This document shows, in pieces, positions 45,734 to 54,140 of a stretch of 64,000 bases of DNA; the first letter of the stretch is position 1; each line of letters opens with the position of its first letter. The notes under the pieces were generated by a model, which saw only the letters and a list, made by a program, of their open reading frames with translations, made no database searches and was not told where the DNA came from. Made by a program: the position numbers and the translations under genes. The DNA lies in assembly GCA_045561055.1 (NCBI GenBank), contig JBJKYL010000016.1, positions 49,828 to 113,827 on the forward strand, given 5' to 3'. This stretch comes from SMWC01 sp045561055 (GTDB taxonomy: Bacteria > Pseudomonadota > Gammaproteobacteria > Steroidobacterales > Rariloculaceae).

Positions 45734-46813
45734 CTAACTTATGAGGCCTGTGTCAATCGCTACACTCTTGATTAGGGCATAGATTTCCTGGCCTACAGTG
45801 AGTTTTAGGTCGTTGACGGCTTCGTCGGTAATTCGTGCAAGCAGGGGTTGTCCACCGACGTTCAGTAGAATTTCGGCGAAAATTTCGTCGACGACATCAA
45901 TTGATATTATTTTTGCTCGGAGAATATTGCGGATGCTTAGACCTTCGGGTGCCCGGGTCGCCAGGGCAACGTCACGCGCCTGAATTCGAAGCCTCAGGTG
46001 GGTATCCGTCGTTATGGTAGTACCCGGTACCCGTAGGCTTTGGCCGCCTATATTTAGCGTTGTCATACCGTTTCTATGTTCGGTAGCGCGGGCCTGGAGG
46101 AAAGCGCTAGTTTCAAGGTGGCCTGCGAGCGGCATGAGATCCGTTCGTTCCAATACCTCGAGTGCCCCGCCGTTTGCTACGACTCGACCTTTGGACAGGA
46201 TAACGATGTGAGACGCAAGTCGGGTAACCTCTTCCACGTTGTGCGTGACATAGAGTATTGGTATTCCGAAGTCGCTGGGTAGTCGTTCTATATAAGGGAT
46301 GATTTCGGCTTTTCGTTTCGTGTCCAATGATGAAAGAGGTTCGTCCATGAGTAGTAGTGAAGGATCACGCAGCAGCGCGCGTCCTATCGCGACGCGTTGT
46401 TTCTCGCCGCTGGATAATGACTCGGGATTTCGATGCATCAGCGGCATTAAGTCTAGTGCGGTGGCGACCGCATCAACAGTCAGCGTATTGGGGGATGCTC
46501 TTTGCGCAGCAAATTGTAGATTTTTCGCGATCGTTAAATGCATGAAAAGCCGGCCGTCTTGAAATACGTACCCTATTTGCCGTTTGTGTGGAGGTAAAAA
46601 ATACTTAGCCTTATCGTTCTGCCATCGCGTATCGTCTAGAGTGACAGAGCCCGTTGCACGATTTTCTAGTCCAGCGATTATTCGCAAAATCGTGGTTTTC
46701 CCTGCCCCGCTTGGCCCAAATAAAACTGTGATTCCATCGAGCAGAATCTCTTCGGATATGCGGAGACCAAAATGATCTAGATCTAATTTGATGTGTAGGG
46801 ATAGCGTTGACAT
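45734..46813 (-). CDS. modC: Molybdate ABC transporter ATPase ModC
   Basis: A 359-residue ATPase: Walker A FGPSGAGKTTILR, signature LSSGEKQRVAIGRALL, Walker B LLLMDEPLSSLD, switch His in YVTHNVEEV, then a C-terminal TOBE/Mop domain (about 295-355, IRNILRAKIISIDVVDE, LLARITDEAVNDLKL) that senses molybdate. Length and domain order are normal for ModC. The ModB stop lies three bases upstream, so modABC is one operon. Confidence 0.95.
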   Translation of the reverse strand: MSTLSLHIKLDLDHFGLRISEEILLDGITVLFGPSGAGKTTILRIIAGLENRATGSVTLDDTRWQNDKAKYFLPPHKRQIGYVFQDGRLFMHLTIAKNLQFAAQRASPNTLTVDAVATALDLMPLMHRNPESLSSGEKQRVAIGRALLRDPSLLLMDEPLSSLDTKRKAEIIPYIERLPSDFGIPILYVTHNVEEVTRLASHIVILSKGRVVANGGALEVLERTDLMPLAGHLETSAFLQARATEHRNGMTTLNIGGQSLRVPGTTITTDTHLRLRIQARDVALATRAPEGLSIRNILRAKIISIDVVDEIFAEILLNVGGQPLLARITDEAVNDLKLTVGQEIYALIKSVAIDTGLIS

Positions 46814-46816
46814 GAT

Positions 46817-47485
46817 CTAAGTCCGATTGATTGGCATACGTCGATTGATGGTGTAAACGCCGAACAATACGGTGAAAGAGAAAATCAACAAGCCCAAGGA
46901 GAGATAATGTGCCTGGTCGTATGTTAGCGTTTCAACCTGTTCGAAGATTGCGATCGATATGACTTTTGTTACGCCGGGAATATTGCCGCCAACCATGAGG
47001 ACGACGCCGAATTCACCCAGAGTGTGCGCGAATGCCAACACGATTGCGGAGACGTATCCTCGTAGCGCAAGCGGTGACGCTACGCGAAGGAAGGTATCAA
47101 AAGGGCTTGCCCCTAGCGTTGCCGAAGCTTCTAGTGGAGCCTTACCGACCGCTTCGAAGGCTGTCTGTAAAGGTTGAATTGCAAAAGGGAATGAATAGAC
47201 GGTAGATGCTATTACTAGACCCAGGAACGAAAATGTTAATGTGTTGCCGGTCAGTTCTACCCAGAAACTTCCGATTGTTCCGGCGGGGCCGAGCAATATG
47301 AGCAGGTAGAATCCTAGAACCGTAGGGGGTAACACAAGTGGTAGAGCGACGAGTGCCTCTACAAAGGCTCGCGAACGCGATTGCGTATGCGCTAGCCACC
47401 AAGCCAGAGGCGTACCGACGATCAATAGTACGATGACAGTGATACTAGCGAGTCGCAGGCTTATCCATATTGGAGTGAAGTCCAT
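46817..47485 (-). CDS. modB: Molybdate ABC transporter permease ModB
   Basis: A 222-residue inner-membrane permease with five helices and the coupling motif AHTLGEFGVVLMVGGNIPG typical of ModB. LPLVLPPTVLGFYLLILLG and the ATLGASPFDTFLRVASPLA loop are also family blocks. Nine bases separate it from modA and three from modC. Confidence 0.95.
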   Translation of the reverse strand: MDFTPIWISLRLASITVIVLLIVGTPLAWWLAHTQSRSRAFVEALVALPLVLPPTVLGFYLLILLGPAGTIGSFWVELTGNTLTFSFLGLVIASTVYSFPFAIQPLQTAFEAVGKAPLEASATLGASPFDTFLRVASPLALRGYVSAIVLAFAHTLGEFGVVLMVGGNIPGVTKVISIAIFEQVETLTYDQAHYLSLGLLIFSFTVLFGVYTINRRMPINRT

Positions 47486-47494
47486 GAATTTGAC

Positions 47495-48250
47495 CTAGTC
47501 GGTTACCAGGTAGCCTGAGCGACGTATTACGGTCCTAGCCTCGGCAGAGGATAGGTACTTAAGTAGCGATCTTGCTGCTACGTTGTGAGCGCCGCGTTTG
47601 AGTAGGATCATGTCCTGGCGAATTGGTTCATATTGTGACTCCGGGATTAGTAGGAAGCTACCGGTTTCCTTGCTTGAAATGACTTGTGAGTGTGAGACTA
47701 AACCTATTTCCGCGTTGTTAGTAACAACCATCGCGTAGGTCTGCGCAATATTTTGACCAAAGGCGATTCGGTCGGTCCACAATTCCCAGACTCCCATATT
47801 ATTCAGCGCCTGCTGCGCCGCTTTACCATAGGGTGCGATGCTCGGATTTGCGATCGCCAGGAAACGAATACTGTCATCGAGTAAGATTCGGAGACCCAAC
47901 CGATCGATCAGATTCGAATCGGCGCTCCAGAGAGCGAGCTGACCAAGTGCGATTGTCTTCTGAGTTATGGCCATACCAAGCTCGGTAGTCGCGAGCCGTG
48001 TCGGGCGTTCGCTATCTGCTGCAACGAACAAATCATAAGGTGCGCCGTTTATAATCTGCGCGTATAGACCGCCTGTCGAGCCGCTGATCAGATTTACCAC
48101 GAAGCCGGTCTTTGTCGTGAAGTCTCGGGCAAGTGTTTGCATCGGTTCGTGGAAGTTTGAAGCGACTGCTACGGCGACTGACTGTGCATTAACCGATGAC
48201 GAACTTACTAGCGTGGCTAAGATCAAGAAAAATGCTCGCAGTGTGGGCAT
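47495..48250 (-). CDS. modA: Molybdate-binding protein ModA
   Basis: A 251-residue periplasmic binding protein. I start at ATG 48250, with AAGGA eight bases upstream and a signal peptide MPTLRAFFLILATLV... ending SVNAQ; an in-frame start at 48340 would add 30 residues before the signal. The mature start VAVAVASNFHEPMQTLARDF and the SSTGGLYAQI, AIANPSIAPYGKAAQ and AEIGLVSHSQV segments are ModA blocks that contact the oxyanion. No ModE-type palindrome is recognised upstream. Confidence 0.94.
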   Translation of the reverse strand: MPTLRAFFLILATLVSSSSVNAQSVAVAVASNFHEPMQTLARDFTTKTGFVVNLISGSTGGLYAQIINGAPYDLFVAADSERPTRLATTELGMAITQKTIALGQLALWSADSNLIDRLGLRILLDDSIRFLAIANPSIAPYGKAAQQALNNMGVWELWTDRIAFGQNIAQTYAMVVTNNAEIGLVSHSQVISSKETGSFLLIPESQYEPIRQDMILLKRGAHNVAARSLLKYLSSAEARTVIRRSGYLVTD

Positions 48251-48423
48251 GCGGTAAATCCTTATTAGGAGAAATTGGATGTAGCCAGGCGTTTCACGCG
48301 ATGTCAATCTGATAGCAAGAGGGTGATGGGTATCTTGCATGATATGCTCATACTCCTGTGACCTCTATCGGCAACGTACGCAGGGGAGATTTGGTGTCCC
48401 TTGAACTCTTAATATCAACGAAA

Positions 48424-48439
48424 TCCGACTCAGATCGGA
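48424..48439. promoter_or_regulatory. Inverted repeat before ubiX
   Basis: TCCGA-CTCAGA-TCGGA forms a perfect five-base-arm inverted repeat 13 bases before the ubiX GTG start and in the spacer shared with divergent modA. Possibly an operator or a hairpin affecting ubiX translation. Confidence 0.3.
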
Positions 48440-48452
48440 CAAAGGCGGATAC

Positions 48453-49040
48453 GTGACAAAACGAATTCTCATTGGACTGACTGGCGCCGCGGGCTCGATC
48501 TACGGTGTCCGTATTCTGCAGGAGCTGCAAAAGGTTGACGATATCGAATCGCATTTGATTGTGTCGCGCGCTGGGTTATTGAATGTCGCAACCGAACTCG
48601 ATATGCGCCGCAGTGAACTAGAGGCTCTTGCAGATGTTGTTCATTCAGATCGTGATATTGGTGCCAATATTGCGAGTGGCTCCTTCCGGACGGATGGAAT
48701 GATTGTCGCACCTTGCTCGATGAAGACACTCGCCGCAGCTGCGACAGGGCTAACGGATAATCTGATATCTCGTGCCGTGGATGTTGTGATAAAGGAACGT
48801 CGGCGGTTGGTGCTCATGGTCAGAGAGACGCCACTGAATCTCGTGCACCTCCGCAATATGACGACTGTGACCGAGATGGGGGGTATTATTTTTCCTCCGA
48901 TGCCGTCGTTCTACGCGAAACTCGAAAGCTTGGATGCGATGGTCGACCAGAGTATCGGCCGGGTTCTAGATCTCTTTGATGTGGATTCCGGTCTGGTGAG
49001 GCGTTGGCAGGGCGTGAAGGGATCTGATACTGAGGCCTGA
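48453..49040 (+). CDS. ubiX: Flavin prenyltransferase UbiX
   Basis: A 195-residue flavoprotein of the UbiX/Pad1 family: IGLTGAAGSIYGVRIL (FMN loop), SGSFRTDGMIVAPCSMKTLAA, LMVRETPLNLVHLRNM and PPMPSFY are canonical. It makes prenylated FMN from FMN and dimethylallyl phosphate for UbiD-type decarboxylases. No ubiD is in the window. The start is GTG with AAGG seven bases upstream. Confidence 0.95.
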   Translation: MTKRILIGLTGAAGSIYGVRILQELQKVDDIESHLIVSRAGLLNVATELDMRRSELEALADVVHSDRDIGANIASGSFRTDGMIVAPCSMKTLAAAATGLTDNLISRAVDVVIKERRRLVLMVRETPLNLVHLRNMTTVTEMGGIIFPPMPSFYAKLESLDAMVDQSIGRVLDLFDVDSGLVRRWQGVKGSDTEA

Positions 49041-49141
49041 TCTTTGGGCGGAGACTGTGTTTTAGACAGCGCCTAATTAGTTACTAGAGAAGACTGGCAG
49101 GAGTGAGAAGCGCCAAATGCGCGGCCTGAGGATAGCTGACC

Positions 49142-49726
49142 TCAGCTGGACAAATCCGAGCGACCGGTAATGTTCAAAAACTCGGATCGGGTTCTGGGGT
49201 CGGATCGGAACTGCCCGAGTAACTGACTTGTGATCATTGCAACGCCGGGTTTGTGGATACCGCGGGTCGTCATACATTGGTGGACACCTTCCACTATGAC
49301 TCCGACGCCTTTGGGCTTAAGTACACTTTGAATGCAGTGGGCGATCTGCGATGTCATCGTTTCCTGAACCTGTAGCCGCCGCGAATAGGTTTCGACGACC
49401 CGCGCAAGCTTGCTAATGCCAACGACTTTCTTGTCTGGTAGATAGCCGACATGAACCTTTCCAATAATGGGAGCCATGTGGTGCTCACAGTGGGATTCGA
49501 AGCTAATATCGCGTAGGACAACCATTTCGTCGTAACCATCTACCTCGCTGAAGGTGCGCCGTAGATACTCGACAGGATCGTCATTGTAGCCGCTGCACCA
49601 ATCCTCATATGCGCGGACAACCCGCCCGGGCGTGGCTTTTAGTCCCTCACGGTCAGGGTCGTCACCAACCCAGCTCAATAGAACTCGAATTGCCTGTTCC
49701 GCTTCCTTTCTATTTGGCCGGCTCAA
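49142..49726 (-). CDS. folE: GTP cyclohydrolase I
   Basis: A 194-residue enzyme converting GTP to dihydroneopterin triphosphate for folate. Zinc ligands are in SHCEHHMAP and HQCMTTRG; GKVHVGYLP, GISKLARVVETYSRRLQVQE are the other blocks. The start is TTG 49726 with a strong AAGAAGGAAA ribosome site just upstream; the next ATG would cut into the fold. Convergent with ubiX. Confidence 0.96.
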   Translation of the reverse strand: MSRPNRKEAEQAIRVLLSWVGDDPDREGLKATPGRVVRAYEDWCSGYNDDPVEYLRRTFSEVDGYDEMVVLRDISFESHCEHHMAPIIGKVHVGYLPDKKVVGISKLARVVETYSRRLQVQETMTSQIAHCIQSVLKPKGVGVIVEGVHQCMTTRGIHKPGVAMITSQLLGQFRSDPRTRSEFLNITGRSDLSS

Positions 49727-49862
49727 GTCGTTTCCTTCTTCAATGTGTCGCTATATTGCCCCGCTGAATCGAAAGGGCGGGCTAGTCTAAGTCGGAGAAT
49801 TAGCAGGTGCAACCGCAGAAGGGCTAGAATTAGCGCAAATGCTAGTATGCTCCATAGCTATC

Positions 49863-50933
49863 ATGAGCATAAACCGGATAATTAAAACTTTTCACGACTG
49901 GCAACACACCGGTGAACCGATCGTACTTGCTACCGTCTATGACACGGCCGGGTCGACGTATTCCAAGCCGGGGCAACGCATCCTTATACGTGGTAACGCT
50001 GATTATCAGGGGCTTGTCAGCGGCGGTTGTTTGGAAGGTGATCTCGCCGAACGTGCGAAGTCAGTGCTCGTTGACGGTAGTCCTGCAGTTATCACCTACG
50101 ATATGCGAGATGAAGCCGACGATATATTCGGCCTTGGCGTCGGTTGTAATGGCATGATTAGAGTCTTTTTACAGGTGCTTCAAAAGGAAGATCGGTACGA
50201 GCCGTTCGCGACAATCGCTGGGCGCTTTTTGGCTGATCAGCCGAGTAGTACTGCGACCGTTGTCGTGTCCGAGAACGTTGAACTACCGGCAGGCTCGACC
50301 TTAATTTGGCCTCAAAGCTTTGCGGCTTCCGATGATTTAATCTCTACCGCGTTTAAAAAACTCATCGGTGGTTGCAAAGATGTGCTTGCTTCCGGTAGTT
50401 CGTACTTCGACGAAAGCGATGGTATGGCCGTTATTTATTCACCCTTAAAGCCTGTTTCGAGATTGCTAGTGCTTGGCGCGGGAATTGATGCTGTACCTGT
50501 TGTCGGTATTGCTTCGGAATTAGGCTGGCGCGTCAGCGTTGCAGACCATCGTCCAGCCTATCTAGATAACAAGGAATTCGCTGGCGCGGAATCTACTGTC
50601 CTCGTTGTACCATCGGAACTCGCTCGGGATTTTAAGCTTGAGAATTTCGACGCTGTGATCGTCATGAGCCACCATTTTCGAACAGACCAGGTTTACCTTG
50701 CGCAGCTTGCGGAGTCGGCTATTCCGTATATTGGTGTACTCGGCCCACCTGCTCGCAAGGAACGTCTACTCGAGGCTCTGGGGGAGAGCGGAAATAGGTT
50801 GGCAAAGCACCTGAAAGGACCCGTAGGACTCGATATAGGTGCGGATTCACCTGAGTCGATCGCTTTGTCGTTGATTGCAGAAATCCATGCCGTATTAAAA
50901 GGGGCTGATGGTTTGACGCTTACCAGAGTTTGA
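49863..50933 (+). CDS. xdhC: XdhC/CoxI family molybdoenzyme maturation protein
   Basis: About 356 residues from ATG 49863 (MSINRI); an ATG eight codons upstream is less likely. The N-terminal XdhC_CoxI domain has DTAGSTYSKPGQRILI and VSGGCLEGDLAERA, and the C-terminal Rossmann domain has LLVLGAGIDAVPVVGIASELGW and ADHRPAYL. The family binds the molybdenum cofactor, helps its sulfuration and inserts it in xanthine dehydrogenase-type enzymes. No such enzyme is in the window, but modABC and moeA are near. Confidence 0.9.
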   Translation: MSINRIIKTFHDWQHTGEPIVLATVYDTAGSTYSKPGQRILIRGNADYQGLVSGGCLEGDLAERAKSVLVDGSPAVITYDMRDEADDIFGLGVGCNGMIRVFLQVLQKEDRYEPFATIAGRFLADQPSSTATVVVSENVELPAGSTLIWPQSFAASDDLISTAFKKLIGGCKDVLASGSSYFDESDGMAVIYSPLKPVSRLLVLGAGIDAVPVVGIASELGWRVSVADHRPAYLDNKEFAGAESTVLVVPSELARDFKLENFDAVIVMSHHFRTDQVYLAQLAESAIPYIGVLGPPARKERLLEALGESGNRLAKHLKGPVGLDIGADSPESIALSLIAEIHAVLKGADGLTLTRV

Positions 50934-51042
50934 ATTTGAATGCCGCATCCAATTCAAATGCAAGTAGGGTTAAAAGCGGGGAATTGTTCGACAGATCTGT
51001 GAGGTTTCAATTCTGGAGTTGCCTTGTTACTGGCTCAGCATC

Positions 51043-51573
51043 TCAGCTAGGGAAGGCCGCAGCAATAACTACCTGACACAAATCCTTCACCTCTTTATTA
51101 AACTTAATACCTCTATGATCTATATAGAGCTTCAAGTTGGTAATGGCGTCTCCGACTAGTTGGTCCTGTCGATGATCCGGTATTTTCTTAGATGTGACCA
51201 TCGATTCCAGTACCCGCAGTTGTAGTTTCTCGGACTCGAGTTCAGCGGTCTTTATCGTGTGACGTACCCTTTTGCGGACCTCGGTTGGTATTGATTCCGT
51301 AGCGCAGTCAGAGTCTTTCATCCATGTGCGAACTGATCGCAAGGGGATAACAGCTTTACTAGTCCACTCAGAAGAGAACTCGGTAGCTTGTTCGAATAGC
51401 TTCGGTGGAAACGCGCCGAGACGACTGCTGATCCAGCAGCAGTACAAAAGCATATTGATGTCGGCGCCATATAGATTCTGCAGAGTGAGACAAGCGGAAG
51501 AAGCGCCTGGCATACGATAGGTTCGCACGGCGAATTCCCAAAGGTTTTCAGGTGTTAGGATTACGGAAGCCAT
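51043..51573 (-). CDS. TIGR02444 (DUF2390) family protein
   Basis: A 176-residue protein with the family pattern LWEFAVRTYRMPGASSACLTLQNLYGADINMLLYCCW near the start and VIPLRSVRTWMK in the middle. Members are found mostly in Gammaproteobacteria and have no assigned function. Cytoplasmic, helical. It lies alone, facing away from the aromatic-acid transporter. Confidence 0.88.
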   Translation of the reverse strand: MASVILTPENLWEFAVRTYRMPGASSACLTLQNLYGADINMLLYCCWISSRLGAFPPKLFEQATEFSSEWTSKAVIPLRSVRTWMKDSDCATESIPTEVRKRVRHTIKTAELESEKLQLRVLESMVTSKKIPDHRQDQLVGDAITNLKLYIDHRGIKFNKEVKDLCQVVIAAAFPS

Positions 51574-51749
51574 TCAAGTTGCATAGTCAGTTATTCAGCC
51601 CAGGCTTTAATGGCGCATAAGAACCATTCCATCGACCGTTTGAAGCTAACAGCTTACCGGTAGGTCGAGTATTGGCACAATAGTTTCTTGGCTTGACACC
51701 TGGACTATTTTGTAAGCATATAAGGGGCCAAATTTACCGGACTAATTCA

Positions 51750-53087
51750 ATGGCAGAATCTACCAAATCTATGTTGAGTACTGATCTCGTTACTGATGTT
51801 ATAGATAACGGACAGGTAAGCGGCCAGCAGTTTTTGGTTGTAGGGCTTTGCATGTTCCTAAATATGCTCGATGGTTTCGATATAACGGCAATGGCTATTG
51901 TCGCGGGAGCCGTGGCAAGTGAATTAGAGCTTACGCCGGATCTGTTAGGGATCATTTTTAGTTTTGCGCTAGCCGGAATGATGGCCGGGGCGATGTTGCT
52001 CGCTCCCTTATCGGACGTGATTGGCCGACGAAAAATTATTGTTCTAAGTGTGATTCTAGTCGGCGTTTCAATCCTGTTTACGGCTCGCGCTAACACATTT
52101 ACTGAATTCATAGTGTTGCGCTTCATCAGCGGGCTCGGTGCCGGTGCAGTTATTGCGTCCCAGGCCGCACTTGCGGCCGAATACAGCCCTGAGAAATATC
52201 GATCACTATCTGTTGCTATAGCGACTGCTGGTTATCCATTCGGAGCAGTCATGACATCGGTAGTTGCCGGGTTCATCATGCCCGACTTTGGTTGGCGGGG
52301 AATGTTTTGGTTTGGTGGTGGAGTGACTCTTGTGATGGGCATAGTCGCCTGGAGGTTTATTCCGGAATCGCTCAAGTACCTTTTCGAAAACCGTCCTCAA
52401 AATGCATTACAGCAAGCAAACGCGATTCTTATAAAGCTGAGTAAGCCGACGCTCTCCGAATTTCCTGACCTGAAGAAGGAAGAGCGTGGTGAGTCGCGTG
52501 GGGTTTTTACGAATATGACGAGTCTACTCGGGGAGGAACATCGTAAAGTAACTCTAATGCTATGGACGACGTTCTTTCTATGTTTTAGTACGCTTTATTT
52601 CCTGATGAGTTGGATCCCGAGGTTGATGGAGCAGTCAGGTTATTCGGTTGAGGTAGGTCGAATGGCGTTCTTCCTCTTTAATTTAGGCGGTGTCCTTGGG
52701 GTGTTTATACTGGGGATGCTGTCCACGCGTTGGAAGCTAACAAATCTTGTTTCCTTGTTCTTATTTACATCCGGGGTTTCCATGGTGTTGTTTGCGATAT
52801 CACCAAACCAGCAGACGCTACTCATGGTCATTATTTTCTTTATGGGAATCCTGCAGCAGGGAGGGTTCACGGGGTTGTACGCTGTTGCGGCAAAGCTCTA
52901 TCCGACGGAGATTCGTAGCACAGGTATCGGTTGGGCAGTCGGGCTTGGCAGATCGGGCGCAGTTGTCGGTCCAGCAGCGGCTGGTTTTCTGATTGCAGCT
53001 GGGCTCACGATGCCGGGAAACTATGTCGTTTTTGCTTTGCCTATGCTTGTCGGTGGCCTGTTAGCCTATCGACTTAAAGTGAACTGA
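51750..53087 (+). CDS. MFS transporter, aromatic acid:H+ symporter (AAHS) type
   Basis: About 445 residues from ATG 51750; a longer start at 51693 adds 19 residues without a clear ribosome site. The AAHS markers are MLDGFDITAMAI in helix one (DGFD is diagnostic), PLSDVIGRRKIIVLSV after helix two and PESLKYLFENR in the central loop. Related carriers import benzoate, 4-hydroxybenzoate or similar acids. No ring-cleavage genes are adjacent, so the substrate is open. Confidence 0.9.
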   Translation: MAESTKSMLSTDLVTDVIDNGQVSGQQFLVVGLCMFLNMLDGFDITAMAIVAGAVASELELTPDLLGIIFSFALAGMMAGAMLLAPLSDVIGRRKIIVLSVILVGVSILFTARANTFTEFIVLRFISGLGAGAVIASQAALAAEYSPEKYRSLSVAIATAGYPFGAVMTSVVAGFIMPDFGWRGMFWFGGGVTLVMGIVAWRFIPESLKYLFENRPQNALQQANAILIKLSKPTLSEFPDLKKEERGESRGVFTNMTSLLGEEHRKVTLMLWTTFFLCFSTLYFLMSWIPRLMEQSGYSVEVGRMAFFLFNLGGVLGVFILGMLSTRWKLTNLVSLFLFTSGVSMVLFAISPNQQTLLMVIIFFMGILQQGGFTGLYAVAAKLYPTEIRSTGIGWAVGLGRSGAVVGPAAAGFLIAAGLTMPGNYVVFALPMLVGGLLAYRLKVN

Positions 53088-53150
53088 TGTTACTGTAGTT
53101 GTTAAATTGGACATCGTATTGCTATTGCTCGGTCTTACGAATTAATTTCA

Positions 53151-54140
53151 TTAGACTGTCCAGGTATCTGTGTTATGCAGCGCTTCAGCGACACTGCTAG
53201 TACGCTCCAAACCTTTAGCTCTAGCGGCATACCAGGAGTGCTCGAAGCTGTCGGCCGGGTTTTTGTAAATTACACCGAGCGCCATCGGGGTGCTGAGGTC
53301 TAGTAATAACTGCGCGATAATCTTGTTCTTTTCGTCGTGAAGCAGTACCTGATCCGGATTTTCTGTTGCTTTCACTACCTCTAGTTCGAACGTCTCGGAA
53401 TTAAATCGAAGGCCTTTGCGCTTTTCTTTACCGAATAGCATCGGCTCGCCATGCTGCAGTCGCAGTTGCCGGTCCTCTGCGGTCTTGCGGTCTGTAAAAT
53501 CTGCAAAGACGTCCTGGTTGTAGACGATACAATTCTGGAAGATTTCGGTGAAGGCAGCGCCGTTGAACGCTTGGGCCTGCTGCAGTACCTCACCTAGACC
53601 GATCTTGTCGGTGTCGATACTACGCGCGAAGAATCGTGCGCCGGCGCCGAGTGCAAACTGCCCCGGCGAGATTGGGGCGTCGATTGAACCGTCTGGACTC
53701 GATGGAGACCGGGTTCCGGATCTTGACGTTGGCGAGTATTGTCCTTTTGTTAAGCCGTAGATCTCGTTGTTGAACAAAAGAATATTCAGGCCAATGTTTC
53801 GCCGAAGGGCATGCAACAGATGATTTCCGCCAATGGACAAGCCGTCGCCGTCGCCGGTCACAACCCAAACATCGAGCTCCGGTCGCGCTAGTTTCAAGCC
53901 TGTGGCAATCGCCGGTGCGCGCCCATGAATAGTATGAAACCCGTAAGTCTCCATGTAGTAAGGGAAGCGAGACGCACACCCGATGCCGGACACGAAGACG
54001 GTTTCTTCTGGTTTTGCACCGACTTTTGCAAGCGTTTGCGTCATGGTTTTAAGGATTGCGTAGTCACCACAGCCGGGGCACCAGCGGATTTCCTCAGGCG
54101 AAGAAAAATCTTTCGCCATGAGTTCCGGTTTGGGATTCAT
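53151..54140 (-). CDS. korB: 2-oxoacid:ferredoxin oxidoreductase beta subunit
   Basis: A 329-residue ThDP-binding subunit. IRWCPGCGDYAILKT, SGIGCASRFPYY, HGRAPAIATGLKLA and the ThDP/Mg motif GDGDGLSIGGNHLLHALRRN are the beta-subunit blocks, with cysteines for the single [4Fe-4S] cluster at CPGC and GIGC. With the fused alpha subunit it oxidises 2-oxoglutarate (or pyruvate) to acyl-CoA and reduces ferredoxin. Start codon overlaps the stop of korA by four bases, so the two are translated together. Confidence 0.95.
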   Translation of the reverse strand: MNPKPELMAKDFSSPEEIRWCPGCGDYAILKTMTQTLAKVGAKPEETVFVSGIGCASRFPYYMETYGFHTIHGRAPAIATGLKLARPELDVWVVTGDGDGLSIGGNHLLHALRRNIGLNILLFNNEIYGLTKGQYSPTSRSGTRSPSSPDGSIDAPISPGQFALGAGARFFARSIDTDKIGLGEVLQQAQAFNGAAFTEIFQNCIVYNQDVFADFTDRKTAEDRQLRLQHGEPMLFGKEKRKGLRFNSETFELEVVKATENPDQVLLHDEKNKIIAQLLLDLSTPMALGVIYKNPADSFEHSWYAARAKGLERTSSVAEALHNTDTWTV